The notes under the pieces: model-generated
Database searches by the model: none
Seen by the model: the letters and a program-made list of their open reading frames with translations, nothing else
Told to the model about the DNA's origin: nothing
Part shown: in pieces, positions 26,449 to 35,888 of the stretch
Layout of the letters: each line of letters begins with the position of its first letter
Numbering within the stretch: the first letter of the stretch is position 1
Source of the DNA: Niallia endozanthoxylica
Lineage (GTDB): Bacteria > Bacillota > Bacilli > Bacillales > Cytobacillaceae
DNA: 64,000 bases
NCBI RefSeq assembly: GCF_008710145.1
Contig: NZ_VYKL01000037.1
Span: 124,001 to 188,000, forward strand
Direction: 5' to 3'
Made by a program: the position numbers and the translations under genes

Positions 26449-27297
26449 ATGGATAAATCGATTCAATTTTCGGAGTCCTCTTTAACAAGAGAGGAATGGC
26501 AGGATCTTGATCAAACCGTATTTGAAAGTGTAAGAAAGCAGTTAGTCGGAAGAAAAGTGATTGATATTTATGGACCTCTAGGGGAGGGTGTTCAATCCGT
26601 AACAAATGATATTTATGAAACACCTGAACGGGGATCGCTTAGTTTTCACGGTGAGGACTTAGGTCTTTCGGTACCTTCAAGGAGGGTTACTCTTACAGTC
26701 CCTTTATTATATAAGGATTTTATCTTATATTGGCGGGATATTCAGCAGGCAAAAACGCTTGGCAGCCCAATTGATTTTTCAGCAGCAGCCAATGCGGCAC
26801 AGCAATGCGCATTATTAGAGGATGACCTGATTTTTAATGGGTCAAAGGAATTTGATATCCAAGGAATTATGAATGTAAAAGGGAAGTTATCTCATATTCG
26901 CAGCGATTGGATGGAATCAGGCAATGCCTTTAGTGATGTTGTGGAAGCAAGAAATAAACTGCTGAGAATGGGCCATACTGGTCCGTATGCCCTCGTGCTG
27001 TCTCCTGAACTGTATGCACTCGTCCACCGCGTACATCAAGGAACGCATGTACTAGAGATTGAACATATCCGTGAATTAATGCCGGCAGGGGTGTTCCAAT
27101 CTCCAATGATAAAGAGTGGTACAGGAGTTGTACTTGACGCAGGAAAACAAAATGTTGATTTGGCAGTAGCAAGTGATTTTGATACGGTATTTTTAGACCA
27201 GGATAATATGAATTATTATTTCAGGGTATACGAAACCATTGTTCCGCGAATTAAGCGGCCAAGTGCGATTTGTACTTTAGAGGATTTCTCAGAATGA
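26449..27297 (+). CDS. Encapsulin shell protein (family 1)
   Basis: A 282-residue HK97-fold shell protein. The sequence DLDQTVFESVRKQLVGRKVI then DIYGPLGEGVQSV is the family 1 N-arm and E-loop region. DFILYWRDIQQA, AANAAQQCALLEDDLIFNG and TGPYALVLSPELYALVHRVH are typical of the P-domain, and RIKRPSAICTLE closes the protein. It assembles into an icosahedral nanocompartment that takes up cargo through the GSLK tail. In other Firmicutes the IMEF shell is the large T=4 type; the assembly size is not shown by sequence alone. RBS AGGAGAAG; first downstream gene after the cargo. Confidence 0.95.
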   Translation: MDKSIQFSESSLTREEWQDLDQTVFESVRKQLVGRKVIDIYGPLGEGVQSVTNDIYETPERGSLSFHGEDLGLSVPSRRVTLTVPLLYKDFILYWRDIQQAKTLGSPIDFSAAANAAQQCALLEDDLIFNGSKEFDIQGIMNVKGKLSHIRSDWMESGNAFSDVVEARNKLLRMGHTGPYALVLSPELYALVHRVHQGTHVLEIEHIRELMPAGVFQSPMIKSGTGVVLDAGKQNVDLAVASDFDTVFLDQDNMNYYFRVYETIVPRIKRPSAICTLEDFSE

Positions 27298-27311
27298 TTT
27301 CCAGCTAAAAA

Positions 27312-27385
27312 CAAAAGGGATGTCCCATAAAGCATCCTGCATCACAACATACCGTGATACTTGATCCTTTATAGGACAACCCTTT
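27312..27385. terminator. Bidirectional terminator after encapsulin
   Basis: AAAGGGATGTCCCATAAAG.. pairs with ..CTTTATAGGACAACCCTTT followed by ATTTTT. It serves the encapsulin gene and the convergent 27396 gene. Confidence 0.75.
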
Positions 27386-27395
27386 ATTTTTACTA

Positions 27396-27860
27396 TTAGG
27401 CAATCGAATACACCTTGTTTTTGGGATAGATATGACTGATATTTAGTTCTTTTTTGGCAACAGTCAAACCGATATCCTCAATAATCATTTTTGCCTCTTC
27501 TAAGAAAATTTTATTGAGGCTGTCTTTGTTAATATCTAATAATCTTTTTAAGTATTTAATTTTGGTTTTTGTTTTCGTTGATTTATAAGCTTGATTGTTT
27601 AATTCACAGATTCTTTTATACTCTGGTTCTTGGAGCAGGCCAAGTTCAGTAATATTGACAATGATGTTCTCGGAATCCTCTGTGACAAAACCAATTGAAT
27701 AGATAGAAGAACCAAGTAAATCAATATGTGTAATGACGGTATTCTTATATACTTCACCAGTACGGAGACGAAGAGTCTTCGCTTCAATGACACCGCCAAT
27801 TTTCCGTTCGTTAACTAATAATTTATGAATATCTTTTAAACCATTAATTTGATAGACCAT
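27396..27860 (-). CDS. Protein of unknown function inside the encapsulin locus
   Basis: A 154-residue soluble protein, not recognised. It begins MVYQINGLKDIHKLLVNERK, then a beta-rich part (IGGVIEAKTLRLRTGEVYKN, DLLGSSIYSIGFVTEDSENI) and a Lys-rich helical C-terminal half (YKSTKTKTKIKYLKRLLDIN, LEEAKMIIEDIGLTVAKKEL). No Cys, membrane segment or GSLK tag is present. ATG 27860 has AAAAAAGGAGATG upstream; the longer frame to 27923 runs through the operator. A Fur-like hexamer array sits upstream, and the gene lies between shell and ferredoxin, so a role in iron handling is inferred. Confidence 0.65.
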   Translation of the reverse strand: MVYQINGLKDIHKLLVNERKIGGVIEAKTLRLRTGEVYKNTVITHIDLLGSSIYSIGFVTEDSENIIVNITELGLLQEPEYKRICELNNQAYKSTKTKTKIKYLKRLLDINKDSLNKIFLEEAKMIIEDIGLTVAKKELNISHIYPKNKVYSIA

Positions 27861-27911
27861 AGTATCATCTCCTTTTTTTATTGGGAAGGAAGCGTGCTTA
27901 TTGAGAACAAT

Positions 27912-27929
27912 TTTCATTATCATTATACA
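27912..27929 (-). promoter_or_regulatory. Fur-like GATAAT hexamer array
   Basis: On the minus strand TATAATGATAATGAAAAT reads as three tandem hexamers close to GATAAT, the other way of writing a Fur site. It is 52-69 bases before the 27860 start. Confidence 0.5.
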
Positions 27930-27998
27930 AAGGAAACTAGCATTTGGTCAATAGAATAATTGCCCAACAATTTTCAAAATTGAAAGGGGATACAAAGT

Positions 27999-28379
27999 AT
28001 GAAAAAACTTACAATTGGTTCCTTGAAATATGGCAGTGTGAAAAGTACTGTTTTGGTTAATTCTCCTGTCATTATGGAAAAACCAAGGGATAACAATCCA
28101 ACAACTATAGCGACTGAAACAAATAAAGTGGTGGATATTAGTCAAAATGGGTATAACTTTAAAGTGGAGGTAATAAAAGGGCAATCTCTTTTAGACGCAG
28201 CGCTTGAGCAAAATATGCCTTTGAATTATAGCTGTAAAAAGGGAACCTGTGGTAAATGTAAGGTGAGCGTAATCAATGGGGAGCAGTATCTTCAACCAGT
28301 TAACAATCTTGAAGAAAAGAAATTACATCTTTCCATTAAAAACGGGCACCGGCTTGCCTGCCAAGCAATTGTCAAATGA
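27999..28379 (+). CDS. 2Fe-2S ferredoxin with N-terminal encapsulin-loading tag
   Basis: A 126-residue protein whose first residues, MKKLTIGSLKYG, match the cargo-loading peptide found at the end of the IMEF cargo (KKLTVGSLK). The C-terminal part (about 45-126) is a plant-type 2Fe-2S ferredoxin with Cys79, Cys84, Cys87 (SCKKGTCGKCKV) and Cys121 (RLACQA). An encapsulin-associated ferredoxin of this kind is known from Firmicute IMEF systems, where it is proposed to reduce stored ferric iron for release. It has AAGGGG upstream and stands as the last encapsulin-related gene before the siderophore permeases. Confidence 0.88.
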   Translation: MKKLTIGSLKYGSVKSTVLVNSPVIMEKPRDNNPTTIATETNKVVDISQNGYNFKVEVIKGQSLLDAALEQNMPLNYSCKKGTCGKCKVSVINGEQYLQPVNNLEEKKLHLSIKNGHRLACQAIVK

Positions 28380-28491
28380 TGATTATTATGTTTAAAAATT
28401 TATACATATTACCGTAAATGGATGTTTCTCAAATCTGAGGTACATCCATTTTTTTATTTCTATATTTCTAAAATAAATATACAAGACTAAT

Positions 28492-28542
28492 TGAAAATGA
28501 TTATCAAAGTCATTGACAGAATCATAGTTTTTCAAATAGACT
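28492..28542 (+). promoter_or_regulatory. Fur box and sigma-A promoter of the siderophore permease operon
   Basis: TGAAAATGATTATCA (28492-28506) is a one-mismatch Fur box, followed by TTGACA (28513-28518), 18 bases, and TAGACT (28537-28542). The stretch from 28491 is identical at all but one of 26 positions to that at 25682. Confidence 0.8.
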
Positions 28543-28584
28543 AAATTTACGAATTAATATATCAAACTTGAAAGGTTTATAGAT

Positions 28585-29589
28585 ATGCTTTTAAAGACAA
28601 ATGGACAGAAGGCAGCAGGTCTCATTATTGCGGTTATTTTATTATTGTTACTCATGTGTGCCAGTATTGTATATGGCTATACAGATACAACCTGGAAAAT
28701 GGCGTGGGATGCTTTTCAAAGTAATAACGGATCAAATGAACATCTTGTGATTACAACTGTTCGATTACCTAGAGCATTAATTGCTGCAGCGGTGGGCGGC
28801 AGTCTAGCTATCGCTGGGGTACTATTGCAAACACTAACAAAAAATCCCCTTGCCTCGCCTGAAATTTTTGGGATAAACTCTGGAGCTGGTTTTGCTGTTG
28901 TGATTGGGGTGACTTTGTTCTCAATCGGAAATTTGCAAGCCTTTGCATGGGCCGCGTTTTTAGGGGCAACGATAGCGGTTGTTGGAATTTACTCAATCGG
29001 ATCAATTGGCAGAGAGGGTCTGACGCCATTAAAGCTCACATTGGCGGGAGCTGCATTGACGGCGATGTTTTCTTCCTTTACACAGGGGTTTCTTGTCTTA
29101 AATGAAGCAGCATTAGAGCAGGTTTTGTTTTGGTTAGCAGGATCTGTTCAGGGAAGGAAGCTAGAGATATTAACGGCATTATTCCCGTATTTATTGGTTG
29201 GATGGCTTGGATCTCTTCTGCTTGCTTCGAAATTGAATATTTTGGCAATGGGTGATGATGTTGCGAAAGGATTAGGACTTAATACATTTTTAATAAAAAT
29301 TGCCGCAGCTGTGATGGTCATTCTATTGTCAGGCGGTTCGGTTGCCATTGCCGGACCGATTGCGTTCGTTGGAATTGTTACGCCTCATTTGACTCGTGCC
29401 ATCGTAGGGATTGATCATCGCTGGATTATTCCATTCTCGGCTCTGCTTGGCGGCATGCTCTTACTTATGGCAGATATTCTGGCTCGTTATGTGATTATGC
29501 CGGAAGAAGTTCCTGTTGGTGTAATGACTGCTATTATTGGAACGCCATTCTTTATCTATATTGCAAGAAGGGGGTTTCATTCAAAATGA
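28585..29589 (+). CDS. Iron-siderophore ABC transporter permease (FecCD family), first subunit
   Basis: A 334-residue integral membrane protein with about ten helices. The FecCD/BtuC signatures are TTVRLPRALIAAAVGGSLAI, AGVLLQTLTKNPLASPEIFG and, near the end, GPIAFVGIVTPHLTRAIVG followed by a DHRW-type loop that contacts the ATPase. Together with the next permease it forms the channel through which a ferric siderophore delivered by a lipoprotein enters. Its stop overlaps the next start (ATGA). Confidence 0.93.
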   Translation: MLLKTNGQKAAGLIIAVILLLLLMCASIVYGYTDTTWKMAWDAFQSNNGSNEHLVITTVRLPRALIAAAVGGSLAIAGVLLQTLTKNPLASPEIFGINSGAGFAVVIGVTLFSIGNLQAFAWAAFLGATIAVVGIYSIGSIGREGLTPLKLTLAGAALTAMFSSFTQGFLVLNEAALEQVLFWLAGSVQGRKLEILTALFPYLLVGWLGSLLLASKLNILAMGDDVAKGLGLNTFLIKIAAAVMVILLSGGSVAIAGPIAFVGIVTPHLTRAIVGIDHRWIIPFSALLGGMLLLMADILARYVIMPEEVPVGVMTAIIGTPFFIYIARRGFHSK

Positions 29590-30641
29590 GTCCTTACAAG
29601 AGTATCAGATGGTTTAGAGGAAAAATCTCCTTTCTTTTAGATAAAAGGGCGGCAAAAGTGTTTGTGATAATGGCTATAGCTGCTGCAATAATTTTTATTG
29701 TCAGCACAGGGACAGGTGATATGAAGATCAGTCCTCTTTCCGTCATACAAGTTTTCTTTGGCGGCGGTACGGAGATGGAGCAGCTCGTTGTTACGAATTT
29801 TCGTTTGCCAAGAATTATTATTGCTCTTATGGTGGGAATTTCCTTGGCTGTTGCTGGGGGAATTCTCCAAGGGATGGTCAGAAATCCATTAGCATCTCCG
29901 GACATGCTGGGAATTACAGGGGGAGCCGCGGTTGCTGTTGTTGGGTTTTTAGCCTTTTTTAGTGATAAAAATAACGCTTTAACCGTAAGTATTAAATGGC
30001 TGCCGTTAGCGGCCTTTGTAGGAGCTGGAGTTATTGCCTTTCTTGTTTATTTTTTAGCATGGAAAAATGGAGTATCGCCTATTCGTCTAATATTAATCGG
30101 GATTGGGCTCTCAGCACTTATGCAGGCACTTACAACCTTAATGATGATTTTAGGCCCAATTTACCGTGCAAGTCAGGCAAATATTTGGATTACTGGAACC
30201 GTTAACGGGTCCAATTGGAATCAGGTTAGTCTATTGGTTCCATGCACGGTCATTCTAATTGCCGTCTCACTGATGATGGCACGAAATATGAATGTGCAGG
30301 AACTTGGCGATGAGATAGCGACCGGAGTAGGGGGACATGTTCAACGACAGCGTTTTTTTCTGATGGTGATAAGTACGGCATTAATTGGAAGCTCTGTTGC
30401 TTTTGCCGGGGGAATTGGATTCGTAGGCTTAATGGCGCCGCATATGGCAAGAAGACTTGTGGGATCTTCTTTCGGTGCATTATTACCGGTTTCAGCACTC
30501 ATTGGAGGAATTCTTGTTATGCTGGCAGACTTGATTGGGAGAACTTTATTTTCTCCATTAGAAATCCCAGCAGGAGTATTTACATCAGCAATAGGAGCAC
30601 CTTATTTTATATACTTACTGTTTAAAACTCGGAATGCATAG
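29586..30641 (+). CDS. Iron-siderophore ABC transporter permease (FecCD family), second subunit
   Basis: A 351-residue partner permease with an N-terminal basic extension (WFRGKISFLLDKRAAKVFV). It shows NFRLPRIIIALMVGISLAVA, GGILQGMVRNPLASPDMLGI and GGIGFVGLMAPHMARRLVGS, the same signature set as the first subunit, implying a heterodimer. ATPase gene follows after 57 bases with AAAGGAGAG as its RBS. Confidence 0.93.
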   Translation: MSPYKSIRWFRGKISFLLDKRAAKVFVIMAIAAAIIFIVSTGTGDMKISPLSVIQVFFGGGTEMEQLVVTNFRLPRIIIALMVGISLAVAGGILQGMVRNPLASPDMLGITGGAAVAVVGFLAFFSDKNNALTVSIKWLPLAAFVGAGVIAFLVYFLAWKNGVSPIRLILIGIGLSALMQALTTLMMILGPIYRASQANIWITGTVNGSNWNQVSLLVPCTVILIAVSLMMARNMNVQELGDEIATGVGGHVQRQRFFLMVISTALIGSSVAFAGGIGFVGLMAPHMARRLVGSSFGALLPVSALIGGILVMLADLIGRTLFSPLEIPAGVFTSAIGAPYFIYLLFKTRNA

Positions 30642-30698
30642 AAAAGCGGAAGCATCTATATAGGAAATAAATAGAAATGGTAAAAGGAGAGAATCCTT

Positions 30699-31520
30699 AT
30701 GGAACAGGTAATTGAAACGAAAGATCTCACCCTTTCATATGGTGATTCAATGATTATTGAAGAAATGAATCTTTCCATCCCAAAAGGGGAGATTACTGTT
30801 TTTATTGGTGGAAATGGCTGTGGGAAATCTACACTTCTTCGTTCGATTGCCCGACTGTTAAAACCAAAATCAGGGACTGTTTTAATAGATGGAAATGCCA
30901 TTGCAAAAATGTCAACAAAGGATGTTGCAAAACAAATGGCGATACTTCCTCAGTCCTCTGAAGCACCTGAAGGTTTGACTGTTCTGCAGCTTGTGAAGCA
31001 AGGCCGATATCCGTATCAAACATGGCTGAAGCAATGGACCCAGGAAGATGAGGAGAAAGTGAATAATGCTTTAGCTGCAACAGGAATCGAAAATTTGAAG
31101 GATCGGGCTGTTGATTCCCTATCAGGAGGTCAACGTCAACGAGCATGGATTGCGATGACATTGGCTCAAGATACGGATATTATTCTTCTCGACGAACCAA
31201 CAACCTATTTGGATTTAACACATCAAATTGACATACTTGATCTTCTGTTTGAGCTCAATGAAAAGGAAAAAAGAACCATTGTTATGGTTTTACACGATTT
31301 AAATTTAGCTTGCCGCTATGCTCATAATATCGTGGCAATCAAGGACAAGAAGGTTTTTGCACAAGGACAACCTGAATTTGTAATTAATGATAAATTGGTG
31401 AGAAATGTATTTGGGTTAGAATGCGATGTTATACTAGATCCGCATTACGGCACCCCATTGTGTATTCCTTTTGGGAAAGGACGACGCATTAAGAAGAAGG
31501 ATGGAATGGTGTATGCCTGA
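30699..31520 (+). CDS. Iron-siderophore ABC transporter ATP-binding protein (FecE family)
   Basis: A 273-residue ATPase that energises the FecCD pair. Walker A GGNGCGKST, signature SLSGGQRQRAWIAMTLAQ, Walker B IILLDEPTTYLDL and switch VLHDLNLACRYA are present, as usual for siderophore ATPases. Its last codons overlap the reductase gene by 8 bases, so the two are translated together. Confidence 0.94.
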   Translation: MEQVIETKDLTLSYGDSMIIEEMNLSIPKGEITVFIGGNGCGKSTLLRSIARLLKPKSGTVLIDGNAIAKMSTKDVAKQMAILPQSSEAPEGLTVLQLVKQGRYPYQTWLKQWTQEDEEKVNNALAATGIENLKDRAVDSLSGGQRQRAWIAMTLAQDTDIILLDEPTTYLDLTHQIDILDLLFELNEKEKRTIVMVLHDLNLACRYAHNIVAIKDKKVFAQGQPEFVINDKLVRNVFGLECDVILDPHYGTPLCIPFGKGRRIKKKDGMVYA

Positions 31521-32292
31521 TTTTCTTAATCGAGCTGAAATAGAAGAGTTAAGCCAGTTTCGTTTAACTACGGAAAAGAATGCATCAGACCAGTCTATTC
31601 GCTTACATGAGTTATTTGATGATTATGTATTGTTAAAGTATTTAGAATGGGCAGGCACCTATATTGGGTCCCCTGATGTAAAGGTAACAGCCTCTCTTTT
31701 CGTCAAAAGATATGCTATTTTAGCCGTCATTTCGTTATATGCAATGACGGCATGGAATAAAAAAATAAACATGTCATTCCAAAATATAAGTCTCCAAACT
31801 CAAGAAGGAGATAAAATCTGGTTACCTCAATTTTATTTTCATCAAATGAGCGTAGAAACCTTTTGTACAGAAAGGGAACGTTTTAGGGAAGAAGTAATCA
31901 AAGATGTTTTCACTAATCATATGTATGTAATGATTTCACAAATATCAAAGGTTACAAAACAGTCTAAACAAATTTTTTGGGAAAATATCTCTATTTATTT
32001 ATTTTGGCTCTATGAAACAGCGTTTACAAAAATAGATGATATAGAAATAGAGAAAAGAGCAAATGAAGACTATCATTATCTAATCAATGAAGCACCTGGG
32101 AGTCTTTTTGGAGACTGTCGGGAAAATCCATTAAAAAAGTTTTATGATAATAAAAAGTATGAGGATCAAAACGGGGTTGAAATTCGTATCAGAACAACCT
32201 GTTGTTTAAACTATAGGTTAGAAGGACCGGCTATATACTGCAATACATGTCCAAGAAAATGCAGAAAGGCAGATTCAAAATCAAAAAAATGA
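31513..32292 (+). CDS. FhuF-like ferric-siderophore reductase
   Basis: A 259-residue cytoplasmic protein. The C-terminus carries the FhuF 2Fe-2S motif: Cys230-Cys231, eleven residues, Cys243, two residues, Cys246 (CCLNYRL...YCNTC), plus a further Cys at the tail. The N-terminal two thirds are divergent and helical (LHELFDDYVLLKYLEWAGTY). Such proteins release iron from imported siderophores by reduction. The ATG at 31513 overlaps the ATPase stop and has GGATGGAATGG upstream; the 31471 start lies well inside the ATPase gene. The gene ends at its terminator. Confidence 0.8.
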   Translation: MPDFLNRAEIEELSQFRLTTEKNASDQSIRLHELFDDYVLLKYLEWAGTYIGSPDVKVTASLFVKRYAILAVISLYAMTAWNKKINMSFQNISLQTQEGDKIWLPQFYFHQMSVETFCTERERFREEVIKDVFTNHMYVMISQISKVTKQSKQIFWENISIYLFWLYETAFTKIDDIEIEKRANEDYHYLINEAPGSLFGDCRENPLKKFYDNKKYEDQNGVEIRIRTTCCLNYRLEGPAIYCNTCPRKCRKADSKSKK

Positions 32293-32322
32293 AACCTCCA
32301 AAACGAAGGTTTCATTTTTTTT
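32289..32322. terminator. Intrinsic terminator of the siderophore operon
   Basis: ATGAAACCT/AGGTTTCAT followed by T8; the stem begins in the reductase stop codon. It may also serve ilvD from the other side. Confidence 0.85.
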
Positions 32323-32326
32323 GTGA

Positions 32327-34006
32327 TTAGATTTTCAAGACACCGCCGGAGCTTGCGTTTGTTACAAGCTTGGAATAGCGGGCTAAATATCCTTTTTTCA
32401 CTTTTGGTTCAAAGCCTTTCCAGTTGGCTTTGCGTTTTTCCATTTCTTCATCAGAAACCTCAAGCGTAATCTTGCGGTTATTCATATCAAGTTCAATGAT
32501 GTCGCCGTCTTCAACAAAAGCAATTGGACCGCCTTCTGCTGCTTCTGGAGAAATATGTCCAATGGAAATTCCACGAGATGCGCCTGAGAAACGGCCGTCA
32601 GTAATTAAACCAACCTTTGCACCAAGGCCGCGTCCAACGATTTGAGATGTTGGAGCAAGCATTTCAGGCATACCAGGACCGCCTTTTGGACCTTCATAGC
32701 GGATAACAACAACGTTGCCTTCTTGTACTTTACCAGTAATGATTCCAGATAGTGCTTCCTCTTGTGAATCAAAGCAGATAGCCGGTCCTCTATGGTAGCC
32801 GCCAACAGATGGATCTACCGCACCGACTTTAACGATTGAACCTTGTGGTGCAAGGTTACCGAATAAAACAGCAAGACCGCCTTGTTCTGAATGAGGATTA
32901 TCAAGTGGACGGATGACATTCGTATCTAAGATTTCTGCACCCTCAACATTTTCACGTAAAGTTTTTCCAGATACAGTCAAGCAGTCGCCGTTAATGGTTC
33001 CCGGCTTTTTAAGAACTTCGTTAATGATTGCACTAACTCCGCCAGCTTTATGCACATCTTCAATATGATAGTCTGAAGCAGGTGCAATTTTTGCTAGATG
33101 CGGTACACGTGCAGCCACTTCATTAATACGTTCTAATGAGTACTCAATCTCTGCTTCTTGTGCTAATGCTAATGTGTGCAGAACTGTATTCGTAGATCCG
33201 CCCATTGCCATGTCTAATGCAAATGCATTATCAATTGCCTCTAATGTTACGATATCACGAGGTTTAATATCCTTTTTGATTAGCTCCATTAATTGTGTAG
33301 CTGACTTTTTAACAAATTCACGACGCTCAGGAGCTGTAGCTAAGATGGTACCGTTACCTGGAAGTGCTAGTCCAAGTCCTTCTGCTAAACAGTTCATAGA
33401 GTTTGCTGTGAACATTCCTGAACAAGAACCGCATGTCGGGCATGCTACCTGTTCAATTTCTTTTAATCTTGCTTCGTCGATATTACCTGCTTGGTAGGCT
33501 CCTACTCCTTCAAATACAGAATTCAGGTTAAGAGCATTTCCTGCTGAATCTGTACCAGCTGCCATTGGGCCGCCGCTGACAAAGATTGTTGGAATATTTA
33601 CACGAAGTGCTGCCATCATCATTCCTGGTGTGATCTTATCACAGTTTGGAATACAGACCATCCCATCGAACCAGTGAGCAGAAACAACTGTTTCTACTGA
33701 ATCAGCAATGATTTCACGGCTTGGAAGGGAATAACGCATTCCGATATGTCCCATCGCAATTCCGTCGTCCACTCCGATTGTATTAAATTCGAAAGGAACA
33801 CCGCCTGCTTCACGAATAGCTTCCTTTACAATTTTTCCAAATTCCTGTAAATGAACATGTCCAGGAACAATATCAATATAAGAATTACAAACCGCAATAA
33901 ATGGTTTGCCGAAATCTTCTTCCTTCACACCGGCTGCACGAAGCAAGCTTCGATGCGGCGCACGGTCGACACCTTGTGTAATCATACTACTGCGTAATTC
34001 TGCCAA
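32327..34006 (-). CDS. ilvD: Dihydroxy-acid dehydratase
   Basis: Converts 2,3-dihydroxy-isovalerate and -methylvalerate to the keto acids that precede valine and isoleucine. It has 559 residues, like Bacillus IlvD. Cluster cysteines are in [22 protein letters not shown] and [18 protein letters not shown], and the C-terminal [14 protein letters not shown] is the family signature. TTG 34006 (then [11 protein letters not shown], matching B. subtilis IlvD as recalled) is preferred over 34030 because GGGGGA lies 6 bases before it. It is monocistronic, separate from any ilv-leu operon. Confidence 0.96.
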   Translation of the reverse strand: MAELRSSMITQGVDRAPHRSLLRAAGVKEEDFGKPFIAVCNSYIDIVPGHVHLQEFGKIVKEAIREAGGVPFEFNTIGVDDGIAMGHIGMRYSLPSREIIADSVETVVSAHWFDGMVCIPNCDKITPGMMMAALRVNIPTIFVSGGPMAAGTDSAGNALNLNSVFEGVGAYQAGNIDEARLKEIEQVACPTCGSCSGMFTANSMNCLAEGLGLALPGNGTILATAPERREFVKKSATQLMELIKKDIKPRDIVTLEAIDNAFALDMAMGGSTNTVLHTLALAQEAEIEYSLERINEVAARVPHLAKIAPASDYHIEDVHKAGGVSAIINEVLKKPGTINGDCLTVSGKTLRENVEGAEILDTNVIRPLDNPHSEQGGLAVLFGNLAPQGSIVKVGAVDPSVGGYHRGPAICFDSQEEALSGIITGKVQEGNVVVIRYEGPKGGPGMPEMLAPTSQIVGRGLGAKVGLITDGRFSGASRGISIGHISPEAAEGGPIAFVEDGDIIELDMNNRKITLEVSDEEMEKRKANWKGFEPKVKKGYLARYSKLVTNASSGGVLKI

Positions 34007-34310
34007 TATAATTCCCCCGCTTTCTAGCAATTTATCTTCTTTAGTTAATATTTAAACTTTTTATTATTTTAGCACTATTAGTCGAATAAGGGTAGGTTTT
34101 TTGACTTGGAATAAGGTGGAGGGAGTAAAGGGATCATCTGTTTAATTGGCCATTTTATGTCTATAGTATCAGCTCTTCAAAATATTTTATTAAAAAAATT
34201 TAATTGAAAGGGTCTCATGCCATCGTTGCATAATTCAGCACTATTTTAAGAATCCTATTAAAAGCTAATATTATTGGCCATAAAACCAATCATAACCAGG
34301 AGGTATTTAG
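34007..34310. other. Divergent promoter region between ilvD and tcyA
   Basis: About 300 bases without a gene. AT-rich, with the tcyA RBS CCAGGAGG just before 34311. No T-box, S-box or clear regulatory palindrome was recognised. Confidence 0.4.
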
Positions 34311-35165
34311 ATGAAGAAATATTCTTTATTCCTTATTCTTCTATTCAGCTTAAGTATCATGCTTTTTGCTTGTGGAACGAATGAAGCCGAGCCGGAGAAT
34401 GAGGAAAATAATGCAGCTGAGACTGAGAAACATGACGATAAAGAACATGAAGAGAAAGGACATGATTTATTAGGTAAAATCAAAGACGAAGGCAAACTTA
34501 CGGTTGGAACAGAAGGTACATATGCTCCTTTTACTTTCCATGATGAAAGCGGGGAGTTAACCGGATTTGATGTAGAGATTTCAAAAGAAGTGGCTAAACG
34601 AATGGGTGTGGAGGCTGAGTTTTCAGAAACACAATGGGATGCCATGTTTGCGGGCTTAGATGCCGAGCGTTTTGACATGGTCGCTAATCAGGTCGGAATT
34701 CGCCCGGACCGCCAGGAAAAATATGATTTCTCCAATCCGTATATTACATCAAAGGCCGTATTAATTACTCATGAAGAGAATGAAAGCATAAAAAGCTTTG
34801 AGGATATAAAAGGGTTACGGGCAGCCCAATCAATGACAAGTAATTATGGCGATATTGCTCGTGAATATGGGGCTGAAATTGTTGGAGTAGAAGGGTTTAT
34901 GCAGTCAGTTGAATTGATTAATTCAAAACGTGCAGATGTAACCATTAACGATAATATCTCCTTTCTTGATTACAAGAAAAAGCAGCCGGATGCTCCTGTA
35001 AAAATAGTGGCAGAGAGAGAAGAGGCAAGCCAAAGCGGTCTCATGTTCCGCAAGGGGAATGAGACTCTTGTAGAAGCCGTGAATAAAGCTCTGCAGGAAA
35101 TGATTGATGACGGGACGTACGAAAAAATATCTGAGAAATGGTTTGGTGAAAATGTACTTAAATAA
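34311..35165 (+). CDS. tcyA: L-cystine-binding lipoprotein of an ABC importer
   Basis: A 284-residue lipoprotein. The signal ends in LFACG, followed by a long Glu/His/Lys linker, then an amino-acid-binding (SBP_bac_3) fold starting [51 protein letters not shown] and the closing [11 protein letters not shown] follow B. subtilis TcyA closely as recalled. It captures cystine outside the cell for the permease and ATPase encoded next. RBS AGGAGG. The His/Glu-rich linker ([12 protein letters not shown]) is a local extra. Confidence 0.9.
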   Translation: MKKYSLFLILLFSLSIMLFACGTNEAEPENEENNAAETEKHDDKEHEEKGHDLLGKIKDEGKLTVGTEGTYAPFTFHDESGELTGFDVEISKEVAKRMGVEAEFSETQWDAMFAGLDAERFDMVANQVGIRPDRQEKYDFSNPYITSKAVLITHEENESIKSFEDIKGLRAAQSMTSNYGDIAREYGAEIVGVEGFMQSVELINSKRADVTINDNISFLDYKKKQPDAPVKIVAEREEASQSGLMFRKGNETLVEAVNKALQEMIDDGTYEKISEKWFGENVLK

Positions 35166-35853
35166 TATTATGATGGATCAGGATCGTACTGCCAGACTAA
35201 TTGAAATTGCAAAAAATTCCCTTCAGCCGCTGCTGGAGGGAGCCGTGCTTTATACGATTCCGTTAACCGTCATAACGTTTATCATCGGACTACTGCTAGC
35301 TGTTTTAACGGCACTTGCGCGTTTATCTTCTATTAAAATACTGCAAATGATTGCAAGAGTCTATGTGTCAGCGATAAGAGGAACGCCTTTACTAGTGCAA
35401 TTATTTATTCTATTCTATGGACTTCCGACAATTGGCATTATCATAGACCCATTTCCATCGGCAGTCATTGGATTTTCATTAAGTGTGGGGGCCTATGCGT
35501 CAGAGATTATACGGGCAGCGATTGTTTCCATTCCCAAGGGACAATGGGAAGCCGCATATTCCATTGGTATGTCTTATACCCAGGCGTTAAAACGAATTAT
35601 TCTCCCGCAGGCATCACGAGTATCGATTCCTCCGCTTTCTAATTCATTTATCAGTTTGGTGAAGGATACTTCGCTGGCAGCGATGATTCTTGTGACAGAA
35701 ATGTTCAGAAGAGCCCAAGAAATTGCTGCTACAAATTATGAATTTTTACTTTTATATTCAGAGGCAGCTCTTATTTATTGGGTGATTTGTTTTCTGTTAT
35801 CCATTGTACAAGGCAGACTTGAAAGCCGATTTGACCGTTATGTGGCAAAGTAA
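35152..35853 (+). CDS. tcyB: L-cystine ABC transporter permease
   Basis: A 233-residue HisM-type permease with about five helices and the EAA loop [22 protein letters not shown]. Its opening [20 protein letters not shown] and [15 protein letters not shown]-like [20 protein letters not shown] match cystine permeases. ATG 35152 was chosen, overlapping the tcyA stop by 14 bases, since it gives the family length; ATG 35170 is possible. Confidence 0.9.
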   Translation: MYLNNIMMDQDRTARLIEIAKNSLQPLLEGAVLYTIPLTVITFIIGLLLAVLTALARLSSIKILQMIARVYVSAIRGTPLLVQLFILFYGLPTIGIIIDPFPSAVIGFSLSVGAYASEIIRAAIVSIPKGQWEAAYSIGMSYTQALKRIILPQASRVSIPPLSNSFISLVKDTSLAAMILVTEMFRRAQEIAATNYEFLLLYSEAALIYWVICFLLSIVQGRLESRFDRYVAK

Positions 35854-35888
35854 TATTTGCGGAAGCATTTTGAATAAGGAGTTAGTCC

